Assembly (NCBI GenBank): GCA_022497145.1
Contig: MU385952.1
Span: forward strand, 44,249 to 108,248
Direction: 5' to 3'
Length of the DNA stretch: 64,000 bases
DNA from: Rostrohypoxylon terebratum
Lineage: Eukaryota > Ascomycota > Sordariomycetes > Xylariales > Hypoxylaceae
The notes under the pieces are model-generated. The model searched no databases, had not been told where the DNA came from, and worked only from the letters and a program-made list of their open reading frames with translations. Positions within the stretch are counted from its first letter, which is position 1, and each line of letters starts with the position of its first letter. Of this stretch, positions 48,589-59,818 are shown piece by piece. A program made the translations under genes and the position numbers.

Positions 48589-50971
48589 ATGGCAGATCTA
48601 GGATGGTCGGAGATCATCAGAAGCTACCCCATCGGCCCAGGCCTGGACACCTTCCTCACGTCGTTTACTTCTCTCTGCGAGAGTAAAGGCATCCCTTGCT
48701 CGGGAGAAGCTCTCGATTATCTTGACAATAAAGGTAAACACCTAGCTAGACTTCAATATGTTGTATTTTCATATGTTGTATTTTCCTGACTATCGTTTAG
48801 ATTTCCAGAACGTCGCCATCCAACTTCTCTCGGCGTTGCAAGTCCTTGAAGTATCTCGTTTGCTTCCGTTTGGCAGTAAGACCCTCTTGAACGGCTTAGT
48901 AAGCCTTTTCTCGACTGTTGCCTTTAAGATTGCCGACTTGGACCGTGTCAAACCGCTGTTAAAAGCAGTTATTGCTAAGAAACCGGACGAGGAGATTTGG
49001 TCCCAAGTATACCACGCTGTCACTCGAATGAACGCCTCTCGCCTCCAACAGACGGCATCGTCTCGTAACATGGGCAGTCTCGTGAATTCTTCGGAATACC
49101 GTGTCAATACAGATCCTGTACTTAAAGAAGACCTCGGCCCCATGTACGTCGATATCCCACAGCTTTACGAGACCTTCTTTGGTAGCGCAGAGTTGGAAAG
49201 CGCATCGCAAACCATCTTCGAAAAGTGCTGTGCGGGTTCGGATCCATTATTTCGCGAAGGATGGACTGGATGGCCGAGAGGTGCCCAGGAGTCTGCTGTC
49301 TTGAGCTGGCTTCAAAAAATGGTCGCCCGACTTACCCAGTGGGCCCAAGAGCACAGACGAACGCCAAAACGAGGGCTGGGGCTGTTGGCAAAGCCGAACA
49401 AGCCGCTCGGGGGCTCGACAGCGCAACGTAAGCTAGATGTTGGCATCGTGACCCAACCCGAATCCCTAGCACACTGGTCTCAGATTCTCATACCCGGAGA
49501 GCTGAAAAGTAGTCCAGACGAAGACCAGAAGGACGGGGCATGGTTCGATATTGGAAGATACGTGAGGGAAGTATTCGCGGCTCAAGAGACCCGGTCTTTC
49601 GTCTTGGCTTTCACCCTTTGCGGGTCTCTGTTCCGCATGTGGGTGTTCGACCGTCTTGGTGGTATCGCCTCGACGCGCTTTGATATCAACAAAGATGGGC
49701 TCCGTTTTGTGACGACAATTCTCGGCTTTTTATGGATAGAGGGGAGAGAGCTGGGATTCGACTCTACTATCACCACAGAAAACAACATACAGTACATTAA
49801 TATAATCCGGGATGGCAAACAGGAACGCATCGTGATCGACAAGCTCCTGGGACGAGCGTGGTGCATCGTAGGTCGGGCCACCACATGCTGGAAGGCTCAT
49901 CCGGAGGGAAATCCATCCATGACGCTCGTGATAAAAGATTCGTGGCAATACCCCGAGCGGGACGAGGAAGGCGAGCTGTTACTTAAGGTAACCAAAAAGG
50001 GCGTTCTTAATGTAGCTAGGTACTACCACCACGAGACCATCCGTCTTCCGAACGGCAATGTGGATGATATCCAGCATGGCATTCGCAAGGGATTGGATAT
50101 TACGAAGGCCTCTAACTACCGGTCGCAACATCCGGATCCACCGCAGGATTCAGACACACTTCGCATTTCGCAAGATAGCGTCACGGGTCAGAAGAGGTCG
50201 TCTAGCCAAACAGGTGCGCCCCTGCCGTCGAACGAACGATCTTTCTCTGAGTCTCTAACTAAAGTCGATCGCGGTACACTACCAAATCGTATCCATCGAC
50301 GGGTTATTGTTCGCGATTATGGACAGCCTATATACAAGGCTAGCTCTCTTGCGGTCCTCCTTGCTGCATTTGACGGCTGTATTGAGGGACACAAGTCATT
50401 ATTACGCAAAGCCAGCATCCTCCATAGAGACATCTCAATCAACAATCTGATGATTAATGAGGATAATAAGGATAACAACAATGCCTCCTGGTCTTCGTTC
50501 TTAATTGACCTGGATCTATCTATTCGCATAGATCGAAGAAATGCATCGGGCGCGAGGAGAAAAACTGGCACGAGAGCATTTATGGCGATAGGAGTGCTCC
50601 GAGGCGAGCAGCACTCCTTCATACACGACCTCGAGTCCTTTTTCTGGGTGTTGTTCTGGATTTGCGTACATTACAATACCCCGGGGGAAAGCACTTTTAA
50701 CGAATTTGAGGATTGGAATTACGCTAGCATGCATGAATTAGTAACATTGAAAATAGGTACTGTGGCGAACGAGCAATTCTTTGTCGAGACACTTACTCGG
50801 TCTTGCAAACCGTACTACAAGCCTTTGATACCTTGGATCAATAAGCTGCGGAAGGTTGTGTTTGATGGCAATGAGGGAGAAGATGAGGCGCGGTATTCCC
50901 GTATGCAAGAGGTCCTTCGCGAAGCTCAGAAAGATCCCGACTTGCTATATGCCCAAGACGGTATACCTTGA
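48589..50971 (+). CDS. FunK1-type fungal protein kinase
   Basis: Member of the fungus-specific FunK1 kinase family. Exons 48589-48733 and 48801-50971 give 771 residues. The N-terminal half is the family's pre-kinase region (RKLDVGIV, HWSQILIPGELKSS, RSFVLAFTLCGSLFRMWVFDRLGG, LLGRAWCIVGRATTCWKA). The kinase core has VIKDSWQYPERDEEGELL, the catalytic loop HRDISINN (His590, Asp592, Asn597), LIDLDLS in place of DFG, GTRAFMAIGVL and DLESFFWVLFWICVHY. A Ser-rich insertion (about 480-520) separates lobes. All catalytic residues expected for the family are present and there is no frame break, unlike the relic at 18122-19943. Substrates of FunK1 kinases are generally unknown. Confidence 0.9.
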
Positions 50972-52209
50972 ATAGAATCATCTAAGTCTAATTCGCCGTG
51001 CATTGGGGCATAATTATTCTATCCGCGTGATAAATTTGGTCCGATTCTCCTTTAGACTATATTGTATTCAACCAAAATATACCAGGCGCCGTTTGCCGTC
51101 GCAAGCCATGGTGAACTAAAAAAACACTACTAAAACGTCGGTAGCATAGGCGTGGAGATTATCGGCTGATTCACAGCGAGCTATGGCCAAAAGGGGGTGG
51201 CTGGTGATGAGGCTTGGTAGCAATGCTCACCAGCCACGATTCCGCAAGCGAAAACTCCGTATTAACTATACCTACATAAGCTCAGTCTTGTTGACCTTTT
51301 CGTTTTGCCTTGTGACTGTCTTAAGAGAGTGATTGTGAAGACAATTACCAATTCATACGAAACTGTATAGCAAGCTACCTGGATGTACTATTGTTGACAT
51401 AACTGATGCCGTCAAACACCTGGCATGTCACGATCGCCGTGTCCGAGACTCCCCATTTGCAGAGTTTTTAAAATGAATCCGGCGTTTGCGTGAACGTGTC
51501 TCGCTCCAGCTTGTATAGCCCAGCTACTAACAGTAACTATTGGAGGAATATCACAAAGCGTAGTCCAAGACTCACAAGCTTAGTATGCTCGTTCCGGTAC
51601 TGATTTCGAGGACAATCTTGTCATTGAACAGGTCCGCGTTGCCTAAGATGGCGTCTCTATAGGCACGCATTCGCGACGCGTCACTTATCAACGGTTAGAA
51701 ATTGTCTTATTGGCGTCAACTCTACAAGCAAGTCGAGGGTCGAGACCAGTCAGCATTGTTTCATGGATGCCTAATTGCGAGCCTATAACTCGGCTGAGAT
51801 ATAATCGTAGTAACTAGGGTTCTTAATTTTAGTGTAACAGTGCTCGTAGGGAAGCAAGTCAAAGAATACGTTAGTCTACTCGTAGGAGAGGATTGTAGTC
51901 CTCTCACTATTGTGAACTCAAAAGCTTCAAGAAAGAAGGCAATCTTGTGGAAGAGAGAGATTATCAGTTTAATGTCGCTTTCACAACTTGCCAATGCGCT
52001 GGAATAATAAAATTAGGACATGAAGGGATTGTGCAACAATCATTTATATCACGAGGAGGAATAATTCGGAGAACCCAAATCTCTTTGAACTTAGTGGCTA
52101 GTATTCCTATAGTTGCTACCAAATCATATATGTCATCCTGACTTCCCTTTACAGCTTATTAATTAATAAGGTAATTCCAAAAACGATAGATCATCCCATC
52201 GTGTTGTAT
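50972..52209. other. intergenic, no gene recognised
   Basis: 1.2 kb of 3' flanks for the FunK1 and cupin genes. Contains one near-match (51443-51454) to the shared motif of the 53-62 kb promoters. Confidence 0.5.
51443..51454 (+). promoter_or_regulatory. CCGANACTCCCC-like site (weak context)
   Basis: CCGAGACTCCCC matches the shared core but ends in A rather than G and does not lie in an obvious promoter, so its function is doubtful. Confidence 0.3.
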
Positions 52210-53370
52210 TCAAAACGGTTTCATGATACCTAAGTTCTCCAGTAATGGGCGATCCGTGAATGCAACAAGATACGCTTGCGTGGCTGAAGTATTGACATGT
52301 CTCATAGTGCATCCCGCGGGAACCACAAACGTGTCTTTGCTAGTCCAGTTGATAGTCTCCGTCGAACCTGCAGGCGTTTCTATCTCAGTGCGCCCCTCCC
52401 CTTCGTAACAATGGTACATGAACGAGCAACTTTCCTGTATCTGTGCGGTACTGTGGTGCCCATCAATCCGCTCCGCCTGGGCACCGACGGTTGTGGATAG
52501 TGGTTTGCCGTTGCTGGTGTAGTGGTGCACGGCATATGGACCTTTCTGAGAAAGAAGTGCGGCTTCGACTTGCTTCCAGGGAAACCGCCATTCGCAGTCT
52601 TCACAAGGGCTGCGGAAATCTGGTTAGCTTAGCTGACCCTTTTTTCTTTTCTCAACTTCTAGTATGTGACAATTCCGGGATCTGCCCGGTAATCGGGGCA
52701 CCAGCCCTACATGCTAGGTATGTATGTTCTTGTTTAGGACTGGAGGAGAATACTTACGTGCTAGGGTACCGGCTTTCAGCGTACAATTCCGCGTAGTTGA
52801 CCGGCGCATATCGGAATAGTGGTAGGTTCAGCGCGTCAAGCCAGATAACTGGACCATCGCTTTCATTTCCGTGGTCGTGCCAGTGCCATGATGGAGTTAA
52901 AATTACGTCGCCACGGCGGAGAGGCATCTTCTTTCCTTCGACTGCTGTGAAGCCCTCTCCCGAGATGATGAATCGCGCTGCGAAAGCCGTGTGTCGATGT
53001 GCCGGTGCTGTCTCACCAGGCTGCACGATCTGAAGACCTCCGTAGATAGTGTCTGTCGTATATGGAGATTCTAGGAGTTGTTTAGTTGCTATTGCTTTAT
53101 TTAGGGGTGGGGAAGTTGACCTAGGGTTGGGTTTACGAGCATGAGAACCCGTCTCTCTGCTTCCTCTGCCGGGACGATTTCCGCAGCTTTGGTGAGTAAA
53201 GGGAGACTGTCGCTATATTTCCAGATATACGGCACGGCCTTTGGATTTGGCTTTGGCGGTACCATGGCGTTCATTTTGAGCCACAGAGGCTCCATGTTGC
53301 GCTCTGGCAAGGTTTGGAGGTAGGCCGCCAAGCCATTGTTCTTGTCTCCATTGACAGTGTTCTGTGCCAT
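52210..53370 (-). CDS. gentisate 1,2-dioxygenase-like bicupin
   Basis: Ring-cleaving Fe(II) dioxygenase that by family would open gentisate to maleylpyruvate. Exons 53370-53121, 53070-52758 and 52609-52210 give 320 residues; the joins restore VNPTL|ESPYTTDTIYGG and YPST|PCEDCEWRFPWKQVEAAL. First cupin: QPGETAPAHRHTA with His108 and His110 as likely metal ligands, GDVILTPSWHWHDHGNE. The second cupin (SFMYHCYEGEGRT, KDTFVVPAGCTMRHVN) is the degenerate partner domain. Start at 53370 (MAQNTVNGDKNNG) is preferred to an upstream in-frame Met at 53532. It is divergent from the FAH-family gene with 403 bp between starts. Related cupins act on salicylate or hydroxynaphthoate, so the exact substrate is inferred. 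Confidence 0.86.
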
Positions 53371-53773
53371 ATTTGGATTGAAGATGACCGTTGAAGATGA
53401 ATATGAGATGTATTTCGACTGATGTTGACTGCGACTAAGGAGTATCAGATGAACGCGAATATCCTCTAGAGTATTTCTTAGCGTTTGACGTGATAGTGCT
53501 TCCCTCTTTATCCATAAATCTCTAGTGCACATAGTGGAGGGGTTTGGGGTTCCTTGATAAACTGGAACCAGGACTTGAGTGTAGCCACTACTCGGAAGGA
53601 TCCGAAGTCACCCCTTTTCATTGCCGATACTCCCCGCGCTCTATGATTGGCCAATACGAAGCCCCTGACTTCAACCTATTTGTATAAGGATTAACTGAAA
53701 GTCAGCATGATTCTTTCGTTGGAGTTCGATGATATATGCAGATACCAAACCGATTCATCATTAAGGACTCAAA
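53371..53773. promoter_or_regulatory. divergent promoter, dioxygenase/hydrolase pair
   Basis: 403 bp between the two start codons. It holds the shared motif at 53623-53636, directly followed by ATTGGCCAAT (overlapping CCAAT boxes, about 53646-53655) and a TATA-like TTGTATAAGG near 53680. Placement fits joint control of both genes. Confidence 0.6.
53623..53636 (+). promoter_or_regulatory. shared site GCCGATACTCCCCG
   Basis: Exact 14-mer also found at 57570-57583, with a one-base variant at 61871-61884 (opposite strand). It sits near the middle of the divergent promoter. CCG/CGG-containing sites of this kind are typical targets of Zn2Cys6 regulators; the factor is unknown. Confidence 0.55.
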
Positions 53774-54808
53774 ATGTCGTGGACACGTCTTATCCGCTTT
53801 GTCGATATCAACGGGGAGGAACACTACGGTGATGCATGCATTGAGACGGATGCCGAGCTACGAGATAAACTAGCAGCCGGTGACTTATATGCATTCAAAA
53901 TCGAAGGCAAATCTCCGTTTGATCAGCCAACTAAAGGAGAACGCGTCCAAGTGAAAAGTCTGCAAGATGTTCTCAAGCCGGAGGATGTACCTATCATCAG
54001 ATGCATCGGATTGAATTATATCAAGCATAGTAGGTTTCTTCCCGATCGATTACTTCATTTAAATACCTACCTGACATTGCCATAGTCCAAGAAGGCGGTC
54101 GGAAACCACCTCCATATCCATCCGTTTTTATCAAGCCCTCAACCTCGATTGCAGGATCTACCGAGGTGAGTTCTCTAGAGTCAATGCTCTTGAAGCTCTG
54201 ATTACTAAACTAACCATGAAATAGGATGTACCCATTCCTAAAATTGCTCAAGATGGCACGTTAGACTATGAAGGAGAACTAGTAAGACCTTCTCATGACC
54301 TCTATTTGAATCTTTCTAACCGAATTCGCAGGCGATTGTCATCGGTAAGACGGGCAAAAACATCCCAGAAGCTTCCGCACTTGAATATGTAGCAGGGTAC
54401 TGCGTTGCCAACGACGTGTCTGCACGTGGGTGGCAGCGCGATCCTGCCAAGGCGGGAGGCGTTCCTCAATGGTGTTTTAGCAAGGGATTCGACAAGTTTG
54501 CGCCGATAGGCCCTATGATTGTGTCTCCGTCCATCGTTGGATCAGCAAATGACCTGCTCCTACAGACATTTGTCAATGGAGAAGAGAGACAAAACAGTAG
54601 CACTGGAGATTTACTTTTCGGAGTTGAGAAGATTGTGAGCTTTTGCAGCCAAGGCACAACATTGGAAGCAGGCACGGTCATCTTGACAGGGACTCCTTCA
54701 GGAGTTGCTATGGGTATGAAAGTTCCCAAGTATCTGAACGATGGCGATATAGTTGAGGCCAAGATATCTCAGCTGGGAAACGTCAGGAACAAGATGGCAT
54801 TCGAATAG
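53774..54808 (+). CDS. fumarylacetoacetate hydrolase-family protein (fumarylpyruvate hydrolase-like)
   Basis: FAH-fold hydrolase/acylpyruvase. Exons 53774-54029, 54086-54165, 54225-54281 and 54332-54808 give 289 residues. Conserved elements: IGLNYIKH|IQEGG, PSVFIKPSTSI, the metal-binding DYEGELAIVIGK, GYCVANDVSARGWQ, KGFDKFAPIGPMIV, and GTTLEAGTVILTGTPSGVAMGM. The substrate by family is a beta-diketone such as fumarylpyruvate. Next to a gentisate-dioxygenase-like gene, hydrolysis of fumarylpyruvate to fumarate and pyruvate is the natural reading; this is inference from context. The divergent promoter with the dioxygenase argues for joint expression. Confidence 0.9.
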
Positions 54809-55040
54809 CGCATGTGTCTGCCTTTTAGCTACTTAGGTAGTGGGTGTCTGTCAGTACATAGTAGATAGGTCAAGCAATCGACAGAGTACTCGGATAACAC
54901 CTGTTATTCACACATTATTCACACATTATTACATAAATCTATTTGGAGTCATAGGATATAGTGGTAAAATTTTTAACAAAAATAAATAAAAATAAGAGTT
55001 GTTCTAGTTACTAGAATACCCCCTTTCCCATAAGATTAAC

Positions 55041-55595
55041 CTATGCCGTCCTCATTTCCTGCCACTGCGCTACCCCATCAGAAGGCGACATCCACAAGGG
55101 ACGGTTTCGAGTGAAGATTTCAGACGATGGTTTCAAATCTAGACTATCCATTTCACATTGGTAAATTCCCACTAAATCTGTAGTAGTAGATCAAGCAGTA
55201 GTGGTGATGTGCTTACCCATTCTCAAGGATGCTAACTCTGACTAGTAAAAATTGCCCTTTCGCCGACGCGGGCACAGTCCAGAGGGGACAACCGCACGTC
55301 CGACAAAACGTTTTTTCTTTCGGAAGGCCGCTTGACGTGTCGATAAACGTGTATTTCGAAATCAGATCCAAGTTTCCGGTTACTTTCACTGCTTCAGCTG
55401 GAAATTTGGCGATCTAACTTCAAGATTAGCCAACATTATTTCAAACCTCAGAACTCAATGACCTACAACTTGGTTTGTACCTCCAGCACCTCTGCTGCAA
55501 TGCTCACAGAAACAAGATAGCACCGCCTTTGGAGGGACCGAAATGGCAAGCTGAATGTTGCCGCAGAGACAAGCACCCTTATAAGATGAGAGCAT
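55041..55595 (-). CDS. GFA/CENP-V-fold zinc protein
   Basis: Small protein of the glutathione-dependent formaldehyde-activating (GFA) domain family. Exons 55595-55467, 55413-55217 and 55143-55041 give 142 residues; the frame closes over both introns. Cysteine pairs that bind the two zinc ions are visible: GACLCGNI, SCFCEHCSRGAGGTNQV, then FCRTCGCPLWTVP. The third exon reads LDLKPSSEIFTRNRPLWM, the usual C-terminal part. No exon exceeds 200 bp, so the gene is easy to miss. It is convergent with the FAH gene. Most members have no proven formaldehyde-linked activity; the neighbourhood suggests a role in the same catabolic unit, possibly with a thiol adduct, but this is speculative. Confidence 0.85.
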
Positions 55596-56117
55596 GGTTG
55601 CAAGTCGTATGAGATGACACAATTTCCAGTCTCTGGTGTCGAAGTCACCTCTCTCACAAGTACGTTCGACATGATTATAAATACTAATCGAGTCACCCGC
55701 CTTAGTAAGTGGTTCCAATATCTAGTAAGTACTTACCTGCTACCTAGTAGGTAGTAGTAGGTTGGTGGGGCCAACCAAGCCTTTTGGACTAAAACTGGGA
55801 TGCTACTTGGGAATCGGATGAATCGGGACGTACCCTACCAAGTAGGTGGGTTACTACTAGGTAGTAAATTCTGGGGACTCGCTAGTACCTAGTAAATGAG
55901 CCTGCAATTGTCATTGCCAATACGTCGACTAGCTTACCAGCTGCTTGGTACTCAGTTAACCTAGTAGGTATCTAGAAAATGACCTGTCAGCATTCACATA
56001 CAAGGGCAGATCAAGGAATATGCGAATATACATGAACTATGGAATTGCCCCCTCCATGTCCTTAGCTCAGTCTAATATTTACATGACTACTAGGTACGGT
56101 ACTAAGGTACATCAAAT
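55596..56117. other. intergenic with dense TAGG/CCTA tracts
   Basis: No gene seen. Repeated TAGTAGGTA/TACCTAGTA words fill 55720-55895. Contains the GFA promoter near 55595 and the 3' end of the Gfo/Idh/MocA gene. Confidence 0.55.
55720..55895. repeat. TAGG/CCTA low-complexity tract
   Basis: Many overlapping TACCTAGTAGGTAGTAGTAGG-like words in both orientations; similar tracts occur at 470-580, 16136-16675, 45290-45335 and 60940-60970. Confidence 0.7.
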
Positions 56118-57292
56118 CTACCGATACCTATCTGAATCGGCTTGTAATATCATTCGAAATAGCTCAATATCGCTCCTGGCATCAGCGGCGCTAGTTTTAG
56201 GAGAAGCACCTTCAACTACGCATCGATAAAGCTCTTTGAACTCTAATGTATATGCATCCTCATAGGTCTTCCTAATTTTGCGCTCTTGGAAGCCACTGCC
56301 ATCGATATTTTCCCTCACAATCATGAGAGTTGGTAAGCCCTTTACGTAAGGGCTATCAAATTCAATGCGAACGATCTTATCAGAAGAATACACCTCGATG
56401 TGTGCGTCGAACTCCGGGACATTGATCAAGCCAGACTCATATGTCACGGCGAAACTGCCGTAGTCGAACAGGACGCTAAAGATTCCTGGCAACGTGAGCA
56501 TTGCCCCGGACACGCCGCGTGGCATACCGATTATTTCCCGCATAGCTGAAAGATCATGCGTTCCGAGACTAGTAATGTTAGTTAAAGTCACCAGGGTGGA
56601 TAAGGCTGGACAAACCCTCCAAGTACCCGCAGCATCCGCTTCGATTCAGGGGTGACCGGAACCCCGAACTCTTTCTCTAGTGCTTGACGTTGGATGTCGT
56701 CTTCGCGCTTAAGCCGATCTTCCGTGTCCGAGGCACTGTAATCGCTAAATTTCTGGGGAAAGGTTCCAGACTGATCGACGAAGACTGAGTTGGGTCCGAT
56801 GATATCCCTAACACGTGCGTACAGGATCTTCTCGATCCCTCCCACTTCCTTGACCGCGTCTACGAATGCGGAGGCAAAGCGGCGCATCGTGCCCACGAAC
56901 ACTTTACCCTTTGAGGATTTCTCCGCCTCAATGAGTCTGTCAAGGTCTCGGAAACATACCGAAGCTGGCTTCTCGATTAAGCAGTACTTGTTGTGCTTAA
57001 GAGCAAGTATTCCATGCTCCACATGATAAGCGTCCGCATTTGCAATTAAGACAACATCAACTTCGTCGGAGGAACACAGTACCTCAGGATCAGTTGTCGT
57101 TTTGGGAACCGAGCCATTGACCTTAGTCGAACAGTATGAAAGTGCATCCTTGGAGATATCGCAAAGGTATGTAGTTCGGAACAGATGCGACAGAAAATTG
57201 ATGTTGGGGATATGAGCGACCTGAGCTATCTCGCCGCAACCAATAATACCAACGCGAAGGACGCGTTGAGCGGCGCTATCAGACGAGGACAT
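56118..57292 (-). CDS. Gfo/Idh/MocA-family oxidoreductase
   Basis: NAD(P)-dependent dehydrogenase of the glucose-fructose oxidoreductase/inositol dehydrogenase family. Exons 57292-56616 and 56568-56118 give 375 residues; the junction reads VLGGLGTHDLSAMRE. The Rossmann motif GIIGCGEIAQVAHIP lies near residue 14, DVVLIANADAYHVEHGILALKHNKYCLIEKPA carries the catalytic Lys of the EKP motif, and GTMRRF follows. The second domain has the His of GTHD in the usual catalytic-region position. Substrates in this family are sugars, cyclitols or diols, so a polyol is a fair guess. It is divergent from the sugar-type transporter, with a 681-bp shared promoter that carries two regulatory sites. Confidence 0.88.
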
Positions 57293-57569
57293 TCTTGGCA
57301 GTTGTAAAAGGAGAATGGGGCGAATCTTAATGAGATCGGAGTATGGGGGAAGTAGTTATTGGTTGGAGAGTCTCGTTGATTGGGATGTTGCGTATTCTGG
57401 AATACCGAGTTAGACGTTCAAATTCGTGATCATATATAGAGTTGTGGGTAGAGAAGCTACTGCGTATAACGACGTCAATCATTCCAAAATACCATAAGGA
57501 CTCAATCCGTCGTCTGTCTCTTCCGAACTACCTATTGTTGACCAATGATGTGTAGATATATTTCGATAC

Positions 57570-57583
57570 GCCGATACTCCCCG
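57570..57583 (+). promoter_or_regulatory. shared site, left half of inverted pair
   Basis: GCCGATACTCCCCG, identical in all 14 bases to the site at 53623-53636. Confidence 0.55.
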
Positions 57584-57594
57584 TCCTGGGTCCC

Positions 57595-57607
57595 CGGGGA
57601 GTGTCGG
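57595..57607 (-). promoter_or_regulatory. shared site, right half of inverted pair
   Basis: On the minus strand reads CCGACACTCCCCG. With the left half it forms a 13-bp inverted repeat with one mismatched position and an 11-nt spacer, fit for binding of a symmetric dimer. Confidence 0.55.
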
Positions 57608-57973
57608 TGAGCTGATCGTTAGTGCCCTGTAAACGAGATCATGGGAGTCCGCCGAGGTAACATCGCTAACCCCACAACCCCATCATAGCTCCAGGCGCCT
57701 GGACTCCCCCAGATTGTACAAGTGGATACTGCTAATTGAATTGCGTGGAACTGGGTCATGGGGTAAAAATATTTGCAAAATCATTTAAATCGTTGGTTCC
57801 CTTCTAGACATGTTGGTGATACCTCTCCCTGATATCTCTGGGCTTCACAGAAGGGGGGAATTTTTGTGACCTTTTGCCTATGCCAACGTCCCCTCGTTTA
57901 CCTAGGTCTTCTATCAGCCTAGAGATCATCTTCATTTGACTTTTTAGATATATGATACCTTTCAGTTACGATA

Positions 57974-59818
57974 ATGGGTATTCTTGGCGGTAAGAAGGAG
58001 GCCGAATTGGCTGTGGGCTCTGCCCTTGCGGCAGTAAGTTATGCGCCTCTCTCTCATCTTCCACACAAACCAGGTACCTACTAACACGAGTCACCTCTAG
58101 GCACTTCCACAAAATTCGAAGCCGTGGTACCAAAAAGCGCATATCGTCCAATTAAATCTTATTCTATTGGTGCCTATGTTATCATCTGCCTCTATTGGAT
58201 ATGACGGTATGTCAAATCACGAAAATTGTTGGCTGCCCCTTTTCGCTAATCCTCGAATTACACAGGCTCCATGATGAACGGACTTCAAACCTTAACTCAA
58301 TGGAAACATTTCTTTGGTAATCCGGAGGGTGCTATTCTGGGCATGATGAATTCCCTCTACCCCCTTGGAAAAGTTATCGCTCTATTTCTCGTGACTTATG
58401 TCTCCGATCGATGGGGTCGCAAACTTCCGATTTTCATTGGATTAGTTGCTTGCATTGGCTTCGCAATAATGCAAGGTCTAGCACAGAACCTTGCAACGTT
58501 CGTCACGGCAAGAGTACTTCTAGGGTTCTTCACTTCCTTCCTCAGTCAACCGAGCCCTGTTGTGATCGCCGAGATCGCATACCCAACCCAGAGAGGCAAG
58601 GTCACTGCCTTATACAATACCTTCTTTGTTAGTTACCCCTTTTAGTCCCTCAGAAGATCTCATAAGAATACCCTCGAATCAAATGCTAATTTCATCACTA
58701 GTATTTCGGTGCTATTTTTGCAGCCTGGTGTACCTTCGGAACTTTCAAGATTCAATCAAATTGGAGCTGGAGGATTCCATCTATACTACAAGGAGCCTTA
58801 CCAGTCGTACAATTACTTGGGTTATATTTTCTTCCCGAGTCTCCTAGGTATAGCCATACCACCCCGCCCCCCCCCCCCCCCCTTCCCCATTGGAGTAAGA
58901 TTGCTTACTTACACTCTCTCCCGTAGATACCTCGTATCGAAAGGTCGACGAGAGGAAGCTCGAAAATTCTTCGTCAAGTACCATGCAGGTGGTGATGAGA
59001 ACGCAGCAATCGTGAAATTCGAGATGGACGAGATCGAGCGAGCGCTTGAAGAAGAAGCCACAGTCTTATCCACAACCTCGTGGTTAGATCTTATTCGAAC
59101 CCCCGCCAATCGCAAACGAACTTTCATTGCGCTCATCCTCGGCTGGTTCAGTCAATGGAACGGTATTGGCGTCGTCAGCTATTATCTCACGCTTGTCTTG
59201 AACACGATCGGAATCACGGATACGAAGGACCAGACTCTCATCAATGGTCTACTGCAGATATTCAACTGGGTTGTAGCAACATTCTGTGGCGCACTTATGG
59301 TTGATCGACTTGGCCGACGAAAGCTTTTCCTGATATCGGTGGCTGGAATGATGTTTAGCTATGTAGCGTGGACGGGTTTGACTTCGGCGTTCGTCGCACA
59401 CCGCGACGAGAATATGGGGCGTGCGGTGGTTGCGTTCATCTTCATCTGCTACTTCTTCTACGACATTGCGTGGACTCCCTTACTCCAGGCCTACCCCGTC
59501 GAGATCTACCCATACACACTGCGCGGACGTGGTCTATCGTTCACCTTGATCACTTCCTTCGTCGGCTTGATTGTCAGCAATCAAGTTAATCCAATTGCAA
59601 TGGGTGCTATTGGATGGAAGTACTACATAGTATTCTGTTGCTTGTTGGCTTTTCTCTTTGTCCTCATCTACTTGTTTTTCCCTGAGACTAAGGGACATAC
59701 ATTGGAAGAGATCACAGAGGTATTTGAAGGAAAATCAGGCGTCAATTCTAATGGCAAGCTAGGCGACATTGAAGATGGAGACCACAAACACAATACTAGG
59801 GAGATCGAGCTCGCCTGA
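57974..59818 (+). CDS. MFS sugar-type transporter
   Basis: Sugar-porter-family major facilitator (lactose permease/hexose transporter-like). Exons 57974-58033, 58101-58206, 58266-58627, 58702-58847 and 58927-59818 give 521 residues in one frame. Family signatures: YDGSMMNGLQTL after helix 1, DRWGRK between helices 2 and 3, LLGLYFLPESPRYL at the exon 4/5 join, NGLLQIFNWVVATFCGALMVDRLGRRK, and FFPETKGHTLEEI before a hydrophilic tail. Plasma-membrane proton symport of a sugar or related polyol is expected by family. The fourth intron contains a run of 16 C (58867-58882). Divergent from the Gfo/Idh/MocA gene, which suggests uptake plus oxidation of one substrate. Confidence 0.91.

Larger units (their letters stand above)
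57293..57973. promoter_or_regulatory. divergent promoter, dehydrogenase/transporter pair
   Basis: 681 bp between starts of the Gfo/Idh/MocA gene and the MFS gene, with an inverted pair of the shared motif at 57570-57607 near its middle. Confidence 0.6.
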
